DNA of 64,000 nt from Chromobotia macracanthus. Taxonomy: Eukaryota > Chordata > Actinopteri > Cypriniformes > Botiidae. The stretch's first letter is position 1, and each line of letters opens with the position of its first letter. The stretch covers positions 682,001 through 746,000 of the forward strand of contig JAZGTH010000072.1 in the NCBI GenBank assembly GCA_036877525.1. Direction: 5' to 3'. Both the position numbers and the translations under genes were made by a program. Below, piece by piece: positions 60,415 through 63,277 of the stretch. The notes below the pieces were generated by a model that searched no databases, was not told the DNA's origin, and saw only the letters and a list, made by a program, of their open reading frames with translations.

Positions 60415-63277
60415 GTTGTCCTGTCAGGCTTTAGTGTCTGTGCTCTTTCCTTGTCTTTCTCACAGTTAAATGTTTGTCTAATTGTTTTTGTTGTGTGATT
60501 AAGGCTGAATTTTTTGCATGTATTCAAGAATTTAGATTTTGTAATTGTGTAATGGTGTTTTAGGCACCACAGATGTGTTTCTATTTTAAGCCTGTTAGAC
60601 ATGTACATGCTTAAATCTGATTTCTGTCAAACAGGTTTAGTTTGTATGAAGTCCAGCACATCAGTAGTGGAGCTTGTAATGCTGCTGTGCTCACAGGTGA
60701 GGCGTCTCTATACCTGTTTTCTTTCAGACATTTATTAAATTCATAAAGATGAAGCTGCATACTTCACCATTTTCTCATTGCACTGCATGATTAAAGAAGC
60801 GGAGGCTGAGATTACATTCTCATTTCAAGCTTCATAAACTCCTAATTAAATCAAAAGCATTGAAACCGCATTGAAACTACTTAAAATCTTTGAAAAAGTC
60901 ACAATGCTGCAATGTGGCAGTATCTCTCCAATGAGCAACTTTCTCCAGTGAGCCTCCCTTGCAGTTTTGTGCTGTGTTTAACTTTAACAAGATCTGATTT
61001 CAGACCCACCCTATGCAGCAGGCCAAAGCTGGTACCAGAGTATGCCTGTTTACTTTTGCTTCCAAATACACTGACAAAAACTTTCACCCTTCAATACAGT
61101 ATATAGATATGCAGAACCTAATTAATCAAAGGTGTCTGAAATAATTTATCTTACCTTTAAGAAGACACCTTTAAAACAGTGGTCACTCTTCCATAAAAAT
61201 CCAACATTGAGGTCCATAATATGGTTTGGGCTCAGCCATCCATCCACTTGAGAAGCAATTTCTCTTATCCAGGAAGGTGTTGTGTTTCTTACCACTAACC
61301 AATATTTTAAAGAGAAATTATCATCCAGTTATGTCCAGAATATCTTAATCTAGAAACCGCAGTGAAGCTGCTTGTACTCCAAACCAAGTTTCTGTGAAAA
61401 ATCCAGGTTTTAACCTGCAACAACTCTGTATCCTTCCTCTACCCTTAGAGATGGACTAGTAGCTTTGGGGTGTAGCAGTGTCCCATCCAGTGTTGGATGC
61501 CCTCTCCCCTCCTCCCTTGTTTTCCCGTCAAAGCACGTATAGTATTACTGAAGCTCCAGACCTTCCATTAATGGCTCATGGGATTGAAACTGTACCCTAA
61601 ATATTGATTGGCAGGAAGCAGAGGGTAATGGAAGCTGCCTGTGATGTGTCCTTCTAGAAGCATCTGCAACTGATGCTAAGTGTATTCTACCTCTCTTTCA
61701 CAATAATCACCCTCGCTTATATGGCAAAGAGCCACTCAGGGGAGATCATCAGCACATCCTCTCAACAACCACATCAGCCTCATTTTTTCAACTCTCAAAT
61801 ACCGTCTTTATTGTATGGAAGAAGAAATAAATAAATAATACTATTACATGCTATGCAGAGCAGAGCCATCATTGCATTTGCCTTCAGATTATTCAGATAT
61901 TTCCATTATGACTTTATACATAACAGTTTTGTTTTGTGTGGTTTCAGGAGTGGCAGAATTCCATACAGAAGAATGCTGGACTTGCCTTTATCGAGCTTAT
62001 TAATGAGGGAAGGTAAAAAATTCACTCGTTGACCTCCCACAAATCAATCTATCCACTAGAACTCACCAGTTTAAAGTTCATTTAAAGATTTAAGTCATAT
62101 TTCATTACATAAACAGTGTACAGTTCCGTGAATACAGTGTATTGTCAGGAGATGCTCATTATAATAGTTTAATAGTAGTCATTACCAGGTTTATGCTGTT
62201 ATAAGAATAAAGGCTGTTGATGCACTATTGCTAATGGTGAGTTACGTTTGTTTCAGACTTCTGTGTCACGCCATGAAGGATCACATTGTCAGAGTTGCCA
62301 ATGAGGCTGAGTTTATCCTCAACAGACAGAGGGCCGAGGATGTCCATAAGCATGCAGAGTTTGAGGTCAGTCTGTTTGGATTTGTCTCATGTACAATATA
62401 ATGGGTTCATGGTTTAATGACACTGATTATATGACAGTAATTTCCACTTTACGGCCACCTTGTGAAGTTAGTTATACTTCCTCTTCTGTAGTCAAACTGT
62501 GCGCAGTACGCCGCCGACAGGAGGGAGGAGGAAAAGATGTGCGATCACCTGATTAGTGCCGCCAAGCACAGAGATCATGTGACCGCAAACCAATTGAAAC
62601 AGAAGATCCTCAACATTCTGACCAATAAGCATGGAGCGTGGGGCACCATGTCACAGAGGTAGTCTCACAACTTCCTGTTAACAAATGTGTTTTACTCTAG
62701 TCCATGCTACTATAACTATTTTGCTCTTGTTTAGTGGTTGTCCACAGCCCCTTCATTCTCTATCCTCTTTCTCTTTCCCATTCCCAGTCAGTTGCATGAT
62801 TTCTGGCGTTTGGATTACTGGGAGGATGACCTGCGCAGGAGGCGGAGATTTGTGCGCAATGCCTTTGGCTCCACCCACACAGACGTGCCTCTTAAATCTT
62901 TAGAGGAATATGGTCAGTCACAAATCTTACAAATCTTGAAATGGTTTGCGATGTCTTTCCTACTATTTGAGACATTTACATTAAAAAAAATCCATGTCAA
63001 TAACTGTTTTTTTATATTTTTGTTAAAACCTTTTTGAATTTACAGTGCACGTATGAGATTATTAATCAGTCTTATGTCATATAACGTACTCTGCTGTTTA
63101 AGATAGTAATTATATTTTTGCCATAATCAGGCCCTGAGGAAGAAGAGGGGATAAAGTCAAAGAAATCATTTCGCAGTCATTCGGTGGTCAGTCAGAATCC
63201 CGAGACAGAACTGATGCTGGAGGGAGATGATGACGCAGTTTCTCTGCTGCAGGAGAAAGAGATCGACAATCTTGCAG
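21841..63277 (+). CDS. nbea: neurobeachin gene, partial: 38 coding exons (exons 2-39 here), 5' and 3' ends outside window
   Basis: Neurobeachin is a very large BEACH-family scaffold of neuronal Golgi-proximal and post-Golgi membranes. It is needed for membrane-protein trafficking to synapses and anchors PKA through RII subunits. Thirty-eight + strand exons with GT-AG borders join in one frame of 6,097 nt (about 2,032 codons; local residue n is roughly family residue n+98). Diagnostic peptides include LVGGEFDLEMNF, FRTSKGIGYSAHF, ILTEQVCTQVVHK, VHDLLVDIKAEKVEATEV and DRREEEKMCDHLISAAKHRD. The long exon 22 and its RII helix separate it from the paralogue LRBA. The start codon exon lies upstream; downstream, the frame leaves in phase 1 after NLAG, just before the PH-like domain. 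Teleosts retain two copies (nbeaa/nbeab), which I cannot distinguish here. Exon numbers are local and assume one upstream coding exon. Confidence 0.96.
22073..23522 (+). other. nbea: intron 2
   Basis: 1.45 kb with no exon signature. The 3' half (about 22800-23500) is repeat-free and unusually complex; it is listed as a candidate conserved block. Confidence 0.85.
22800..23500. promoter_or_regulatory. candidate conserved non-coding block upstream of exon 3
   Basis: About 700 bp lack simple repeats or known transposon words. They contain gtgtaattacgatca, cttctaatcaatctg, atggcaaattacatcagcag and a cluster of gataat words (tagataatg, agataatg, accgataatgctgag) before the exon 3 acceptor. The composition resembles vertebrate conserved intronic enhancers or splicing elements. 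Conservation is untested. Confidence 0.32.
23523..23623 (+). CDS. nbea: neurobeachin exon 3
   Basis: 101 nt encode DLLVDMLGVLASYSITVKEL followed by KLLFSMLRGEGGVW. The aspartate codon is split (g|at) across the junction. Acceptor ctttctctag, donor TGG|gtaagt. It continues the N-terminal helical segment. The family peptide RGESGIW reads RGEGGVW here, a conservative change. Confidence 0.97.
23624..24022 (+). other. nbea: intron 3
   Basis: 399 bp with no feature beyond splice signals; the 3' end is T/C-rich before ccatag. Confidence 0.85.
24023..24118 (+). CDS. nbea: neurobeachin exon 4
   Basis: 96 nt (32 codons, phase 0/0) encode PRHAIKLLSVLNQMPQRHGP then DTFFNFPGRSAA. It links the N-terminal helices to the lectin-like domain. 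Acceptor tccatag, donor GCG|gtgaga. The known family has FPGCSAA; here cysteine is arginine. Because the exon is symmetric, skipping would keep the frame. Confidence 0.97.
24119..24566 (+). other. nbea: intron 4
   Basis: 448 bp of A+T-rich sequence; nothing recognised apart from splice sites. Confidence 0.85.
24567..24688 (+). CDS. nbea: neurobeachin exon 5 (start of ConA/LamG-like domain)
   Basis: 122 nt encode AIALPPIAKWPYQNGFTLNT, then WFRMDPLNNINVDKDKPYLY and the first two bases of a cysteine codon. The NGFTLNTWFRMD strand is the typical opening of the concanavalin A-like beta-sandwich of BEACH proteins. Acceptor cctggcag, donor TG|gtgagt. Confidence 0.98.
24689..26677 (+). other. nbea: intron 5
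   Basis: 2.0 kb, no exon. It contains a SINE-tail remnant near 25600 and otherwise unremarkable A+T-rich sequence. Confidence 0.85.
25606..25662 (+). mobile_element. 3' tail remnant of a SINE/LINE
   Basis: ttgttgctttggataatata ... catttgccaaatgcaaaa corresponds to the shared fish SINE/LINE tail (gctttggataaaagcgtctgccaaatg-like). The head is not recognisable, so this is a truncated or strongly decayed copy. Confidence 0.55.
26678..26804 (+). CDS. nbea: neurobeachin exon 6 (ConA/LamG-like domain)
   Basis: 127 nt complete the cysteine codon and encode FRTSKGIGYSAHFVGNCLIV then TSLKSKGKGFQHCVKYDFQP and RK. These are inner strands of the lectin-like sandwich. Acceptor attccctag, donor AAG|gtgagt. 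Confidence 0.98.
26805..28506 (+). other. nbea: intron 6
   Basis: 1.7 kb without coding signal. It holds a short (CA)n run at 27062-27082 and otherwise ordinary A+T-rich sequence. Confidence 0.85.
27062..27082. repeat. (CA)n microsatellite
   Basis: About ten CA units, intronic. Confidence 0.85.
28507..28626 (+). CDS. nbea: neurobeachin exon 7 (ConA/LamG-like domain)
   Basis: 120 nt (40 codons, phase 0/0) encode WYMISIVHIYNRWRNSEIRC then YVNGQLVSYGDMAWHVNTND. HIYNRWRNSEIRCYVNG is a hallmark strand-turn-strand of the family's lectin-like domain. Acceptor tgctcacag, donor GAT|gtaagt. Confidence 0.98.
28627..29003 (+). other. nbea: intron 7
   Basis: 377 bp. A small direct repeat, gcccgggat twice at 28693-28710, is the only notable item. 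Confidence 0.85.
29004..29150 (+). CDS. nbea: neurobeachin exon 8 (end of ConA/LamG-like domain)
   Basis: 147 nt (49 codons) encode SYDKCFLGSSETADANRVFC then GQLGAVYVFSEALNPAQIFA and IHQLGPGYK. The GQLGAVYVFSEALNPAQI strand closes the sandwich. Acceptor cctcctgcag, donor AAG|gtatga. Confidence 0.98.
30640..30979 (-). mobile_element. tRNA-derived SINE
   Basis: Read on the minus strand it starts ggggcggttgtggcctaatg (box A-like) with gtgtttgattccag (box B-like), runs through a conserved core (gtgcccttgagaaagg, ctccccgggcgc), then a CA-rich variable part, and ends with ggttaaatgcagaggtcac. This is the layout of an abundant cyprinid/teleost SINE of the V-SINE type. The exact family is not assigned, and no clear target-site duplication is seen. 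Confidence 0.7.
30728..30807. repeat. 20-bp minisatellite, four units, inside the SINE
   Basis: The unit gtgaacacacactgcaagtc is repeated at 30728, 30748, 30768 and 30788, with one substitution in the first unit, followed by a partial unit running into (CA)n. It is an expansion of the SINE's own CA-rich segment. Confidence 0.9.
31150..31310. promoter_or_regulatory. candidate regulatory block with paired bicoid-type sites
   Basis: This is repeat-free sequence. Its centre, gagggattttaattatta then atcctcg (31238-31262), is an imperfect palindrome with GGATT and AATCC at the ends and TAATTA inside. It would suit a homeodomain dimer of OTX/PITX or paired type. This is inference from motif arrangement. 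Confidence 0.3.
32090..32300. promoter_or_regulatory. candidate conserved non-coding block
   Basis: A balanced-composition, repeat-free stretch (acgggcaaagtttatggcgt, gatgaatgacgtgtgagcat, agattacagcgattacag) inside an otherwise simple-repeat-rich intron. It has no open frame with splice sites. Confidence 0.22.
33671..33868 (+). CDS. nbea: neurobeachin exon 9
   Basis: 198 nt (66 codons, phase 0/0) encode STFKFKSESDIHLAEHHKQV, LYDGKLASSISFTYNAKATD and ending SIFVHSPHALMLQ. It connects the lectin-like domain to the following alpha-solenoid. Acceptor cccttcacag, donor CAG|gtgatg. Confidence 0.98.
34065..34198 (+). CDS. nbea: neurobeachin exon 10
   Basis: 134 nt encode DVKAIVTHSIHSAIHSIGGI, then QVLFPLFSQLDYRQPNDSPV and ETTV plus two bases of a cysteine codon. 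Start of the second armadillo-like solenoid. Acceptor gagagcag after a 196-bp intron; donor TG|gtaagt. Confidence 0.98.
34733..34870 (+). mobile_element. interspersed repeat, CCCAG-ended family, copy C (truncated)
   Basis: ctagttaacaattttaggtt, gtaagaacgttttcctaatg, ttccattagtaacaaaaatg and gggaatgttcaaaatg align in order with the left half of copy B. The right half is missing. Confidence 0.55.
35530..35600 (+). mobile_element. tRNA-like SINE head
   Basis: ggagctgttgcttagtggtt (box A-like) and gacaggttcaaatctgtgg (box B GGTTCAAATC) are spaced as in a tRNA-derived SINE promoter. It ends about 57 bp before the exon 11 acceptor. It is not a functional tRNA gene: the acceptor and anticodon stems do not pair convincingly. 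Confidence 0.5.
35658..35766 (+). CDS. nbea: neurobeachin exon 11
   Basis: 109 nt encode (C)ATLLAFLVELLKSSVAMQEQ then MLGGKGFLVIGYLLEK, two solenoid helices. Acceptor cgtttgtag, donor AAG|gtaaga. Confidence 0.98.
35972..36124 (+). CDS. nbea: neurobeachin exon 12
   Basis: 153 nt (51 codons, phase 0/0) encode SSRVHITRAVLEQFLSFAKY, LDGLTHGAPLLKQLCDHVLF and NAAIWIHTPAK. This is DUF4704-region solenoid. The family usually has NPAIW; here the proline is alanine. Acceptor ctcctcatcag after a 205-bp intron; donor AAG|gtgagc. Confidence 0.98.
36125..37486 (+). other. nbea: intron 12
   Basis: 1.36 kb. TG-rich runs near 37062-37135 and before the exon 13 acceptor; otherwise nothing recognised. Confidence 0.85.
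37487..37655 (+). CDS. nbea: neurobeachin exon 13
   Basis: 169 nt encode VQLSLYTYLSAEFIGTATIY, STIRRVGTVLQLMHTLKYYY and WASNPLESSGIAPKGL plus one base of aspartate. DUF4704 region. The acceptor is preceded by a TG run then ctgtctgtgttctgtatcttag; donor CTGG|gtgagt. Confidence 0.98.
40249..40284. repeat. (AC)18 microsatellite
   Basis: 36 bp of uninterrupted AC. Confidence 0.97.
40693..41010 (-). mobile_element. interspersed repeat, CCCAG-ended family, copy D
   Basis: It starts cccggctgacagctttct, matching the CCCAGGTAACAG terminus of copy B. It contains aacgttcttgcagtagcgtt, acattatagaattaaaaaag, cctagaacattcaaaataac and gttacttaatggaaacgtta, and ends cttacaacataaaattgttg. It is collinear with copy A and the reverse complement of B. 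No ORF is present. Confidence 0.65.
41834..41913 (+). CDS. nbea: neurobeachin exon 14
   Basis: 80 nt encode (D)GPRPSQKEIISLRAFMLLFL then KQLILK, a solenoid helix. Acceptor gcttacag, donor AAG|gtgaga. Confidence 0.97.
41914..43871 (+). other. nbea: intron 14
   Basis: 1.96 kb of A+T-rich sequence; no exon, transposon or array recognised. Confidence 0.85.
43872..43934 (+). CDS. nbea: neurobeachin exon 15
   Basis: 63 nt (21 codons, phase 0/0) encode DRGVKEDELQSILNYLLTMH plus E, a short symmetric exon. Acceptor tgtattttcag, donor GAG|gtaaac. Confidence 0.97.
43935..44329 (+). other. nbea: intron 15
   Basis: 395 bp; nothing recognised besides splice sites. Confidence 0.85.
44330..44427 (+). CDS. 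nbea: neurobeachin exon 16
   Basis: 98 nt encode DENIHDVLQLLVALMSEHPA then SMIPAFDQRNGI and two bases of arginine. Acceptor tctttcctgaag (AAG), donor CG|gtgagc. DUF4704 solenoid. Confidence 0.97.
44428..45208 (+). other. nbea: intron 16
   Basis: 781 bp, A+T-rich, nothing recognised. Confidence 0.85.
45209..45301 (+). CDS. nbea: neurobeachin exon 17
   Basis: 93 nt encode (R)VIYKLLASKSESIRVQALKV then LGYFLKHLGH and the start of lysine. From memory mammalian NBEA has SESIWVQALK; the tryptophan is arginine here, as in LRBA. Acceptor gttatctgtag, donor CAA|gtgagt. Confidence 0.97.
45302..46483 (+). other. nbea: intron 17
   Basis: 1.18 kb with a long (TG)n array at 46214-46268 and a TG-rich stretch directly before the exon 18 acceptor. 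Confidence 0.85.
46214..46268. repeat. (TG)27 microsatellite
   Basis: 55 bp of uninterrupted TG, about 215 bp upstream of exon 18. Confidence 0.97.
46484..46592 (+). CDS. nbea: neurobeachin exon 18
   Basis: 109 nt encode RKVEIMHTHSLFTLLGERLM then MHTSTVTITTYNTLYE. The acceptor context gtgtgtgtttgtgtgtgcag is TG-rich rather than pyrimidine-rich; donor GAG|gtatcc. Confidence 0.97.
46593..46960 (+). other. nbea: intron 18
   Basis: 368 bp; nothing recognised. Confidence 0.85.
46961..47042 (+). CDS. nbea: neurobeachin exon 19
   Basis: 82 nt encode ILTEQVCTQVVHKPHPEPDS then TVKIQNP and the A of a methionine codon. Acceptor cctgtgtctgcag, donor CCA|gtaagt. Confidence 0.97.
47177..47300 (+). CDS. 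nbea: neurobeachin exon 20
   Basis: 124 nt after a 134-bp intron encode (M)ILKVVATLLKSSAPSSELME then VRRLFLSDMIKLFSNSRENR and two bases of arginine. Acceptor ctgtttctcag, donor CG|gtgagc. Confidence 0.97.
47640..47943. mobile_element. TG-flanked interspersed fish repeat
   Basis: gtgtgtgtttactggtatat, ggtttataaggacataaatg, tgtataatgacatgtcctca, aggttaggggaaa and cttatggagtcctgtaaacc follow the order of a common fish repeat bounded by TG arrays. The segment tggtttataaggacat / atgtcctcataaacca forms an inverted repeat (about 47676-47724). Family name not assigned. Confidence 0.45.
47869..47942. repeat. (GT)37 microsatellite
   Basis: 74 bp of uninterrupted GT, at the right edge of the interspersed repeat. 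Confidence 0.97.
48630..48822 (+). CDS. nbea: neurobeachin exon 21
   Basis: 193 nt encode (R)CLLQCSVWQDWMFSLGYINP, KNPEEQKITEMVYNIFRILL and YHAIKYEWGGWRVWVDTLSI then AHSK. End of the conserved solenoid. The acceptor cgcatgtgtgtgatag lacks a pyrimidine tract; the donor AAG|gttaga is non-optimal, so both borders are weak. Confidence 0.97.
48823..49445 (+). other. nbea: intron 21
   Basis: 623 bp, about half of it a Tc1/mariner-type MITE (49090-49386) ending 59 bp before exon 22. Confidence 0.85.
49090..49386. mobile_element. Tc1/mariner-type MITE flanked by TA
   Basis: The left end TA-cagtgatgtccaaatgtctg and the right end (reverse complement TA-cagtaaggtttaaaagtatg) form imperfect terminal inverted repeats with TA on both sides (49088-49089 and 49387-49388), as expected for Tc1/mariner TA target duplication. 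The 297-bp interior has no transposase frame, so the element is non-autonomous. Confidence 0.65.
49446..50456 (+). CDS. nbea: neurobeachin exon 22 (long linker exon with PKA-RII anchoring helix)
   Basis: 1,011 nt (337 codons, phase 0/0), the largest exon. It opens VTYEAHKEYLAKMYEEYQRQ, continues EEENIKKGKKG, then becomes acidic, Ser/Thr-rich and probably disordered. Conserved islands are VEVHDLLVDIKAEKVEATEV, an amphipathic helix with LVEVDSLLDSAYCTAVHKL (about 49868-49924), GPLITLADEKD, SDDLSLLAHMTS and TTSDTERSDDGKD. The helix position (about family residue 1088) agrees with the mapped RII-binding site of neurobeachin, so type II PKA anchoring is expected. The protein between islands diverges most from mammals. 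Acceptor tgtccatgttag, donor CAG|gtgtgg. Confidence 0.97.
50457..50767 (+). other. nbea: intron 22
   Basis: 311 bp; its 5' part carries an end of the aaagggatag-type cyprinid repeat. Confidence 0.85.
50527..50577 (+). mobile_element. fragment of a cyprinid MITE-like repeat
   Basis: ttaaagcaatactttaccta then aaaatgcaaattgttataat and ttactcat follow the opening of the same repeat family as at 15941 and 55371 (taaagggatagtttaccc...aaaatgaaaattctgtcat..ttactca). Confidence 0.5.
50768..50985 (+). CDS. nbea: neurobeachin exon 23
   Basis: 218 nt encode ALQGRLSGQMERDLRVDLGF, RGMPMTEEQRRQFSPGPRTT and ending LFALESDVHMWR plus two bases of serine. FRGMPMTEEQRRQFSPGPRT is a diagnostic NBEA block. Acceptor ttttcctgcag, donor AG|gtacga. 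Confidence 0.98.
51274..51427 (+). CDS. nbea: neurobeachin exon 24
   Basis: 154 nt encode (S)HSTKSVMDFVNSNENIIFVH then NTIHLISQMVDNIIIACGGI and LPLLSAATSPS. The preceding intron is 288 bp. Acceptor gttcctctcag, donor TCT|gtaagt; ends in phase 0 just before the microexon. Confidence 0.98.
51428..52203 (+). other. nbea: intron 24
   Basis: 776 bp; the last 80 bp are strongly pyrimidine-rich (tttcctttctccttctgttt), followed by tgcatgtgcag before the microexon. Confidence 0.85.
52193..52198 (+). promoter_or_regulatory. RBFOX/SRRM4-type splicing motif
   Basis: TGCATG, extended TGCATGTGC, lies 5 nt upstream of the microexon's acceptor AG. TGCATG is the RBFOX binding word, and UGC elements between pyrimidine tract and acceptor are the known SRRM4 signature. 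Function here is inferred. Confidence 0.55.
52204..52212 (+). CDS. nbea: neurobeachin microexon 25 (9 nt, SSK)
   Basis: AGTTCTAAG lies between tgcatgtgcag and gttagt and encodes SSK. The mammalian protein has GSK at this point (SPT-GSK-TELEN), so a 9-nt exon is expected. Phase is 0 on both sides; skipping keeps the frame. The polypyrimidine tract is far upstream and UGC words sit next to the acceptor, as in SRRM4-dependent neural microexons. A stronger-looking donor lies 15 nt downstream (52228), giving an alternative 24-nt exon. Confidence 0.85.
52213..53496 (+). other. nbea: intron 25
   Basis: 1.28 kb. The second donor gtaagt at 52228 is near the start; TG repeats precede the exon 26 acceptor; nothing else recognised. 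Confidence 0.8.
53497..53677 (+). CDS. nbea: neurobeachin exon 26
   Basis: 181 nt encode TELENVEATQGMSSETAVTF, LSRLMAMVDVLVFASSLNFS and EIEAEKNMSSGGLMRQCLRL plus one base of valine. Acceptor tgtgtgtgtctctcacag, donor TTAG|gtgcgt. Highly conserved helical block. Confidence 0.98.
53678..54025 (+). other. nbea: intron 26
   Basis: 348 bp; nothing recognised. Confidence 0.85.
54026..54150 (+). CDS. nbea: neurobeachin exon 27
   Basis: 125 nt encode (V)CCVAVRNCLECRQRQRDRGS then KTSLPISKTQDNLQTAAASS and K. The CCVAVRNCLECRQRQRDRG part is invariant in the family; the following Ser/Thr-rich tail is variable. Acceptor cttctctcag, donor AAG|gtcata. Confidence 0.97.
54151..54607 (+). other. nbea: intron 27
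   Basis: 457 bp, A+T-rich; CA-rich near its start; nothing else. Confidence 0.85.
54608..54715 (+). CDS. nbea: neurobeachin exon 28
   Basis: 108 nt (36 codons, phase 0/0) encode TVIQNIPRTLSPIKDPDRLL then QDVDINRLRAVVFRDV. LSPIKDPDRLLQDVDINRLR is family-diagnostic. Acceptor ctctgctgtag, donor GTG|gtgagg; the next intron is only 87 bp. Confidence 0.97.
54803..54971 (+). CDS. nbea: neurobeachin exon 29
   Basis: 169 nt encode DDSKQAQFLALAVVYFISVL, MVSKYRDILEPQREIGRSSS and LSGRSIRQEINSPTST plus one base. AVVYFISVLMVSKYRDILEP is a conserved hydrophobic helix. Acceptor gtgtttaatag, donor ACAG|gtgaag. Confidence 0.97.
54972..55620 (+). other. nbea: intron 29
   Basis: 649 bp. A cyprinid MITE-like element fills 55371-55601. 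No exon matching the mammalian segment VVVIPSIPHPSLNHGF, expected here, can be found in any frame. Confidence 0.8.
55371..55601 (+). mobile_element. cyprinid MITE-like element
   Basis: It starts aaaggattagttcaactaaa then attaaaaattttgtcatcat and ttactcaccttcatgtcatc, the left arm of a very abundant cyprinid repeat. It ends gtgtaactgtcccttta, whose reverse complement taaagggacagttac mirrors the start. About 230 bp, non-coding, ending 20 nt before exon 30. Confidence 0.7.
55621..56101 (+). CDS. nbea: neurobeachin exon 30
   Basis: 481 nt encode a variable Gly/Glu-rich start (ENPSSFTDGVRGERQAATPL), then SLPHTDSGIGEEQVAVALNG, GPDAMSELLCTLSSEV, ASISSISQANKGINVKEILK, SLVAAPVE and REAAAMLPMQFHSFD plus two bases of arginine. 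GINVKEILKSLVAAPVE is the best conserved block. Acceptor gtgttcgttgcag, donor AG|gtgggc. Confidence 0.97.
56102..57198 (+). other. nbea: intron 30
   Basis: 1.1 kb. A degenerate minisatellite-like tract (about 56945-57090) precedes exon 31; otherwise A+T-rich. Confidence 0.85.
56945..57090. repeat. degenerate minisatellite-like tract
   Basis: Variants of a word like ggtttgaattgggatatata recur loosely (gcatttgatatggtgtgtaa, gagtttgataaggggtatat, ggatttaaaatgggacacat). Period is irregular, about 25-45 bp. Confidence 0.4.
57199..57353 (+). CDS. nbea: neurobeachin exon 31
   Basis: 155 nt encode (R)SVVVPVKKPPPGSLAVNTVG then TPTTSGVPSSGSTPNIFAAA and TATPKSMINTT plus one base of glycine. A low-complexity Pro/Ser/Thr linker with the conserved VVVPVKKPPPGSLAV motif. 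Acceptor gtacacccag, donor ACAG|gttagt. Confidence 0.97.
57512..57638 (+). CDS. nbea: neurobeachin exon 32
   Basis: 127 nt after a 158-bp intron encode (G)ATDSASSSSSSSSFVNGATS then KNLPAVQTVAPMPEDTVENM and two bases of serine. A polyserine run followed by the conserved NLPAVQTVAPMPED. Acceptor gtttaacag, donor AG|gtacac. Confidence 0.97.
57639..59645 (+). other. nbea: intron 32
   Basis: 2.0 kb that probably contains a cassette or alternative terminal exon (58203-58322). The remainder shows no recognised repeat or gene. Confidence 0.75.
58203..58322 (+). CDS. nbea: probable neurobeachin cassette exon (120 nt, GC-AG) or alternative last exon
   Basis: After the acceptor tttgtgcccatttgtattgcag the exact incoming phase (AG from exon 32) opens SAFCEVDQCPLRTRLTPPEL then KSFSSLTGFQTAPRDAGQFL. 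It reaches ag|gcaaga, a GC-type donor in the matching outgoing phase, so all 40 codons could be inserted between ENM and ITTKLE without a shift. If the GC donor is not used, the frame ends at TAA 58348-58350 after RQESLNWPH, and AATAAA at 58973-58978 could end the transcript, giving a neurobeachin without PH-BEACH-WD40. Composition is protein-like and less A+T-rich than the intron. I do not recall this peptide in reference neurobeachin. Confidence 0.5.
59646..59779 (+). CDS. nbea: neurobeachin exon 33
   Basis: 134 nt encode (S)ITTKLERALEKVAPLLREIF then VDFAPFLSRTLLGSHGQELL and IEGT plus one base. Two in-frame donors 6 nt apart are possible: GAAG|gtacag (end 59773) and ACAG|gtgctg (end 59779). 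The second is chosen because it keeps EGT-X-LVCMK as in the family. Acceptor cacactcacag. Confidence 0.93.
59780..60634 (+). other. nbea: intron 33
   Basis: 855 bp including a 60-bp (CT)n array and a TGCATG word at 60515-60520, 115 nt before exon 34. Confidence 0.85.
60351..60410. repeat. (CT)30 microsatellite
   Basis: 60 bp of uninterrupted CT, preceded by agctctctcc. Confidence 0.97.
60635..60696 (+). CDS. nbea: neurobeachin exon 34
   Basis: 62 nt encode (G)LVCMKSSTSVVELVMLLCSQ. Short asymmetric exon with TGCATG words both upstream (60515) and downstream (60784). Acceptor tctgtcaaacag, donor CAG|gtgagg. Confidence 0.96.
60697..61947 (+). other. nbea: intron 34
   Basis: 1.25 kb. From about 61160 to 61800 the sequence is repeat-free and of moderate complexity, a weak candidate for conservation; no exon found. 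Confidence 0.8.
61948..62012 (+). CDS. nbea: neurobeachin exon 35
   Basis: 65 nt encode EWQNSIQKNAGLAFIELINE then G and two bases of arginine. Acceptor gtgtggtttcag, donor AG|gtaaaa. Confidence 0.97.
62257..62365 (+). CDS. nbea: neurobeachin exon 36 (DUF1088 region)
   Basis: 109 nt after a 244-bp intron encode (R)LLCHAMKDHIVRVANEAEFI then LNRQRAEDVHKHAEFE. Beginning of the DUF1088 helical region that precedes the PH-BEACH module. Acceptor cgtttgtttcag, donor GAG|gtcagt. Confidence 0.98.
62492..62658 (+). CDS. nbea: neurobeachin exon 37 (DUF1088 region)
   Basis: 167 nt encode SNCAQYAADRREEEKMCDHL, ISAAKHRDHVTANQLKQKIL and NILTNKHGAWGTMSQ plus two bases of serine. Charged helical block typical of the family. 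Acceptor cctcttctgtag, donor AG|gtagtc. Confidence 0.98.
62788..62912 (+). CDS. nbea: neurobeachin exon 38 (DUF1088 region)
   Basis: 125 nt encode (S)QLHDFWRLDYWEDDLRRRRR then FVRNAFGSTHTDVPLKSLEE and Y plus one base of glycine. FWRLDYWEDDLRRRRRFVRN is the signature shared by NBEA, LRBA and Beige relatives. Acceptor cccattcccag, donor TATG|gtcagt. Confidence 0.98.
63131..63277 (+). CDS. nbea: neurobeachin exon 39 (last exon in window)
   Basis: 147 nt encode (G)PEEEEGIKSKKSFRSHSVVS, QNPETELMLEGDDDAVSLLQ and EKEIDNLA plus one base of glycine. ETELMLEGDDDAVSLLQEKE lies immediately before the PH-like domain, whose exons are beyond the window. Acceptor gccataatcag, donor GCAG|gtattc, outgoing phase 1. 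Confidence 0.97.

Noticed and set aside
21841..63277. Assignment as LRBA rather than NBEA
   Set aside because: Exon 22 (VHDLLVDIKAEKVEATEV plus RII helix), FRGMPMTEEQRRQFSPGPRT and the GSK-type microexon follow NBEA; LRBA differs strongly in these segments.
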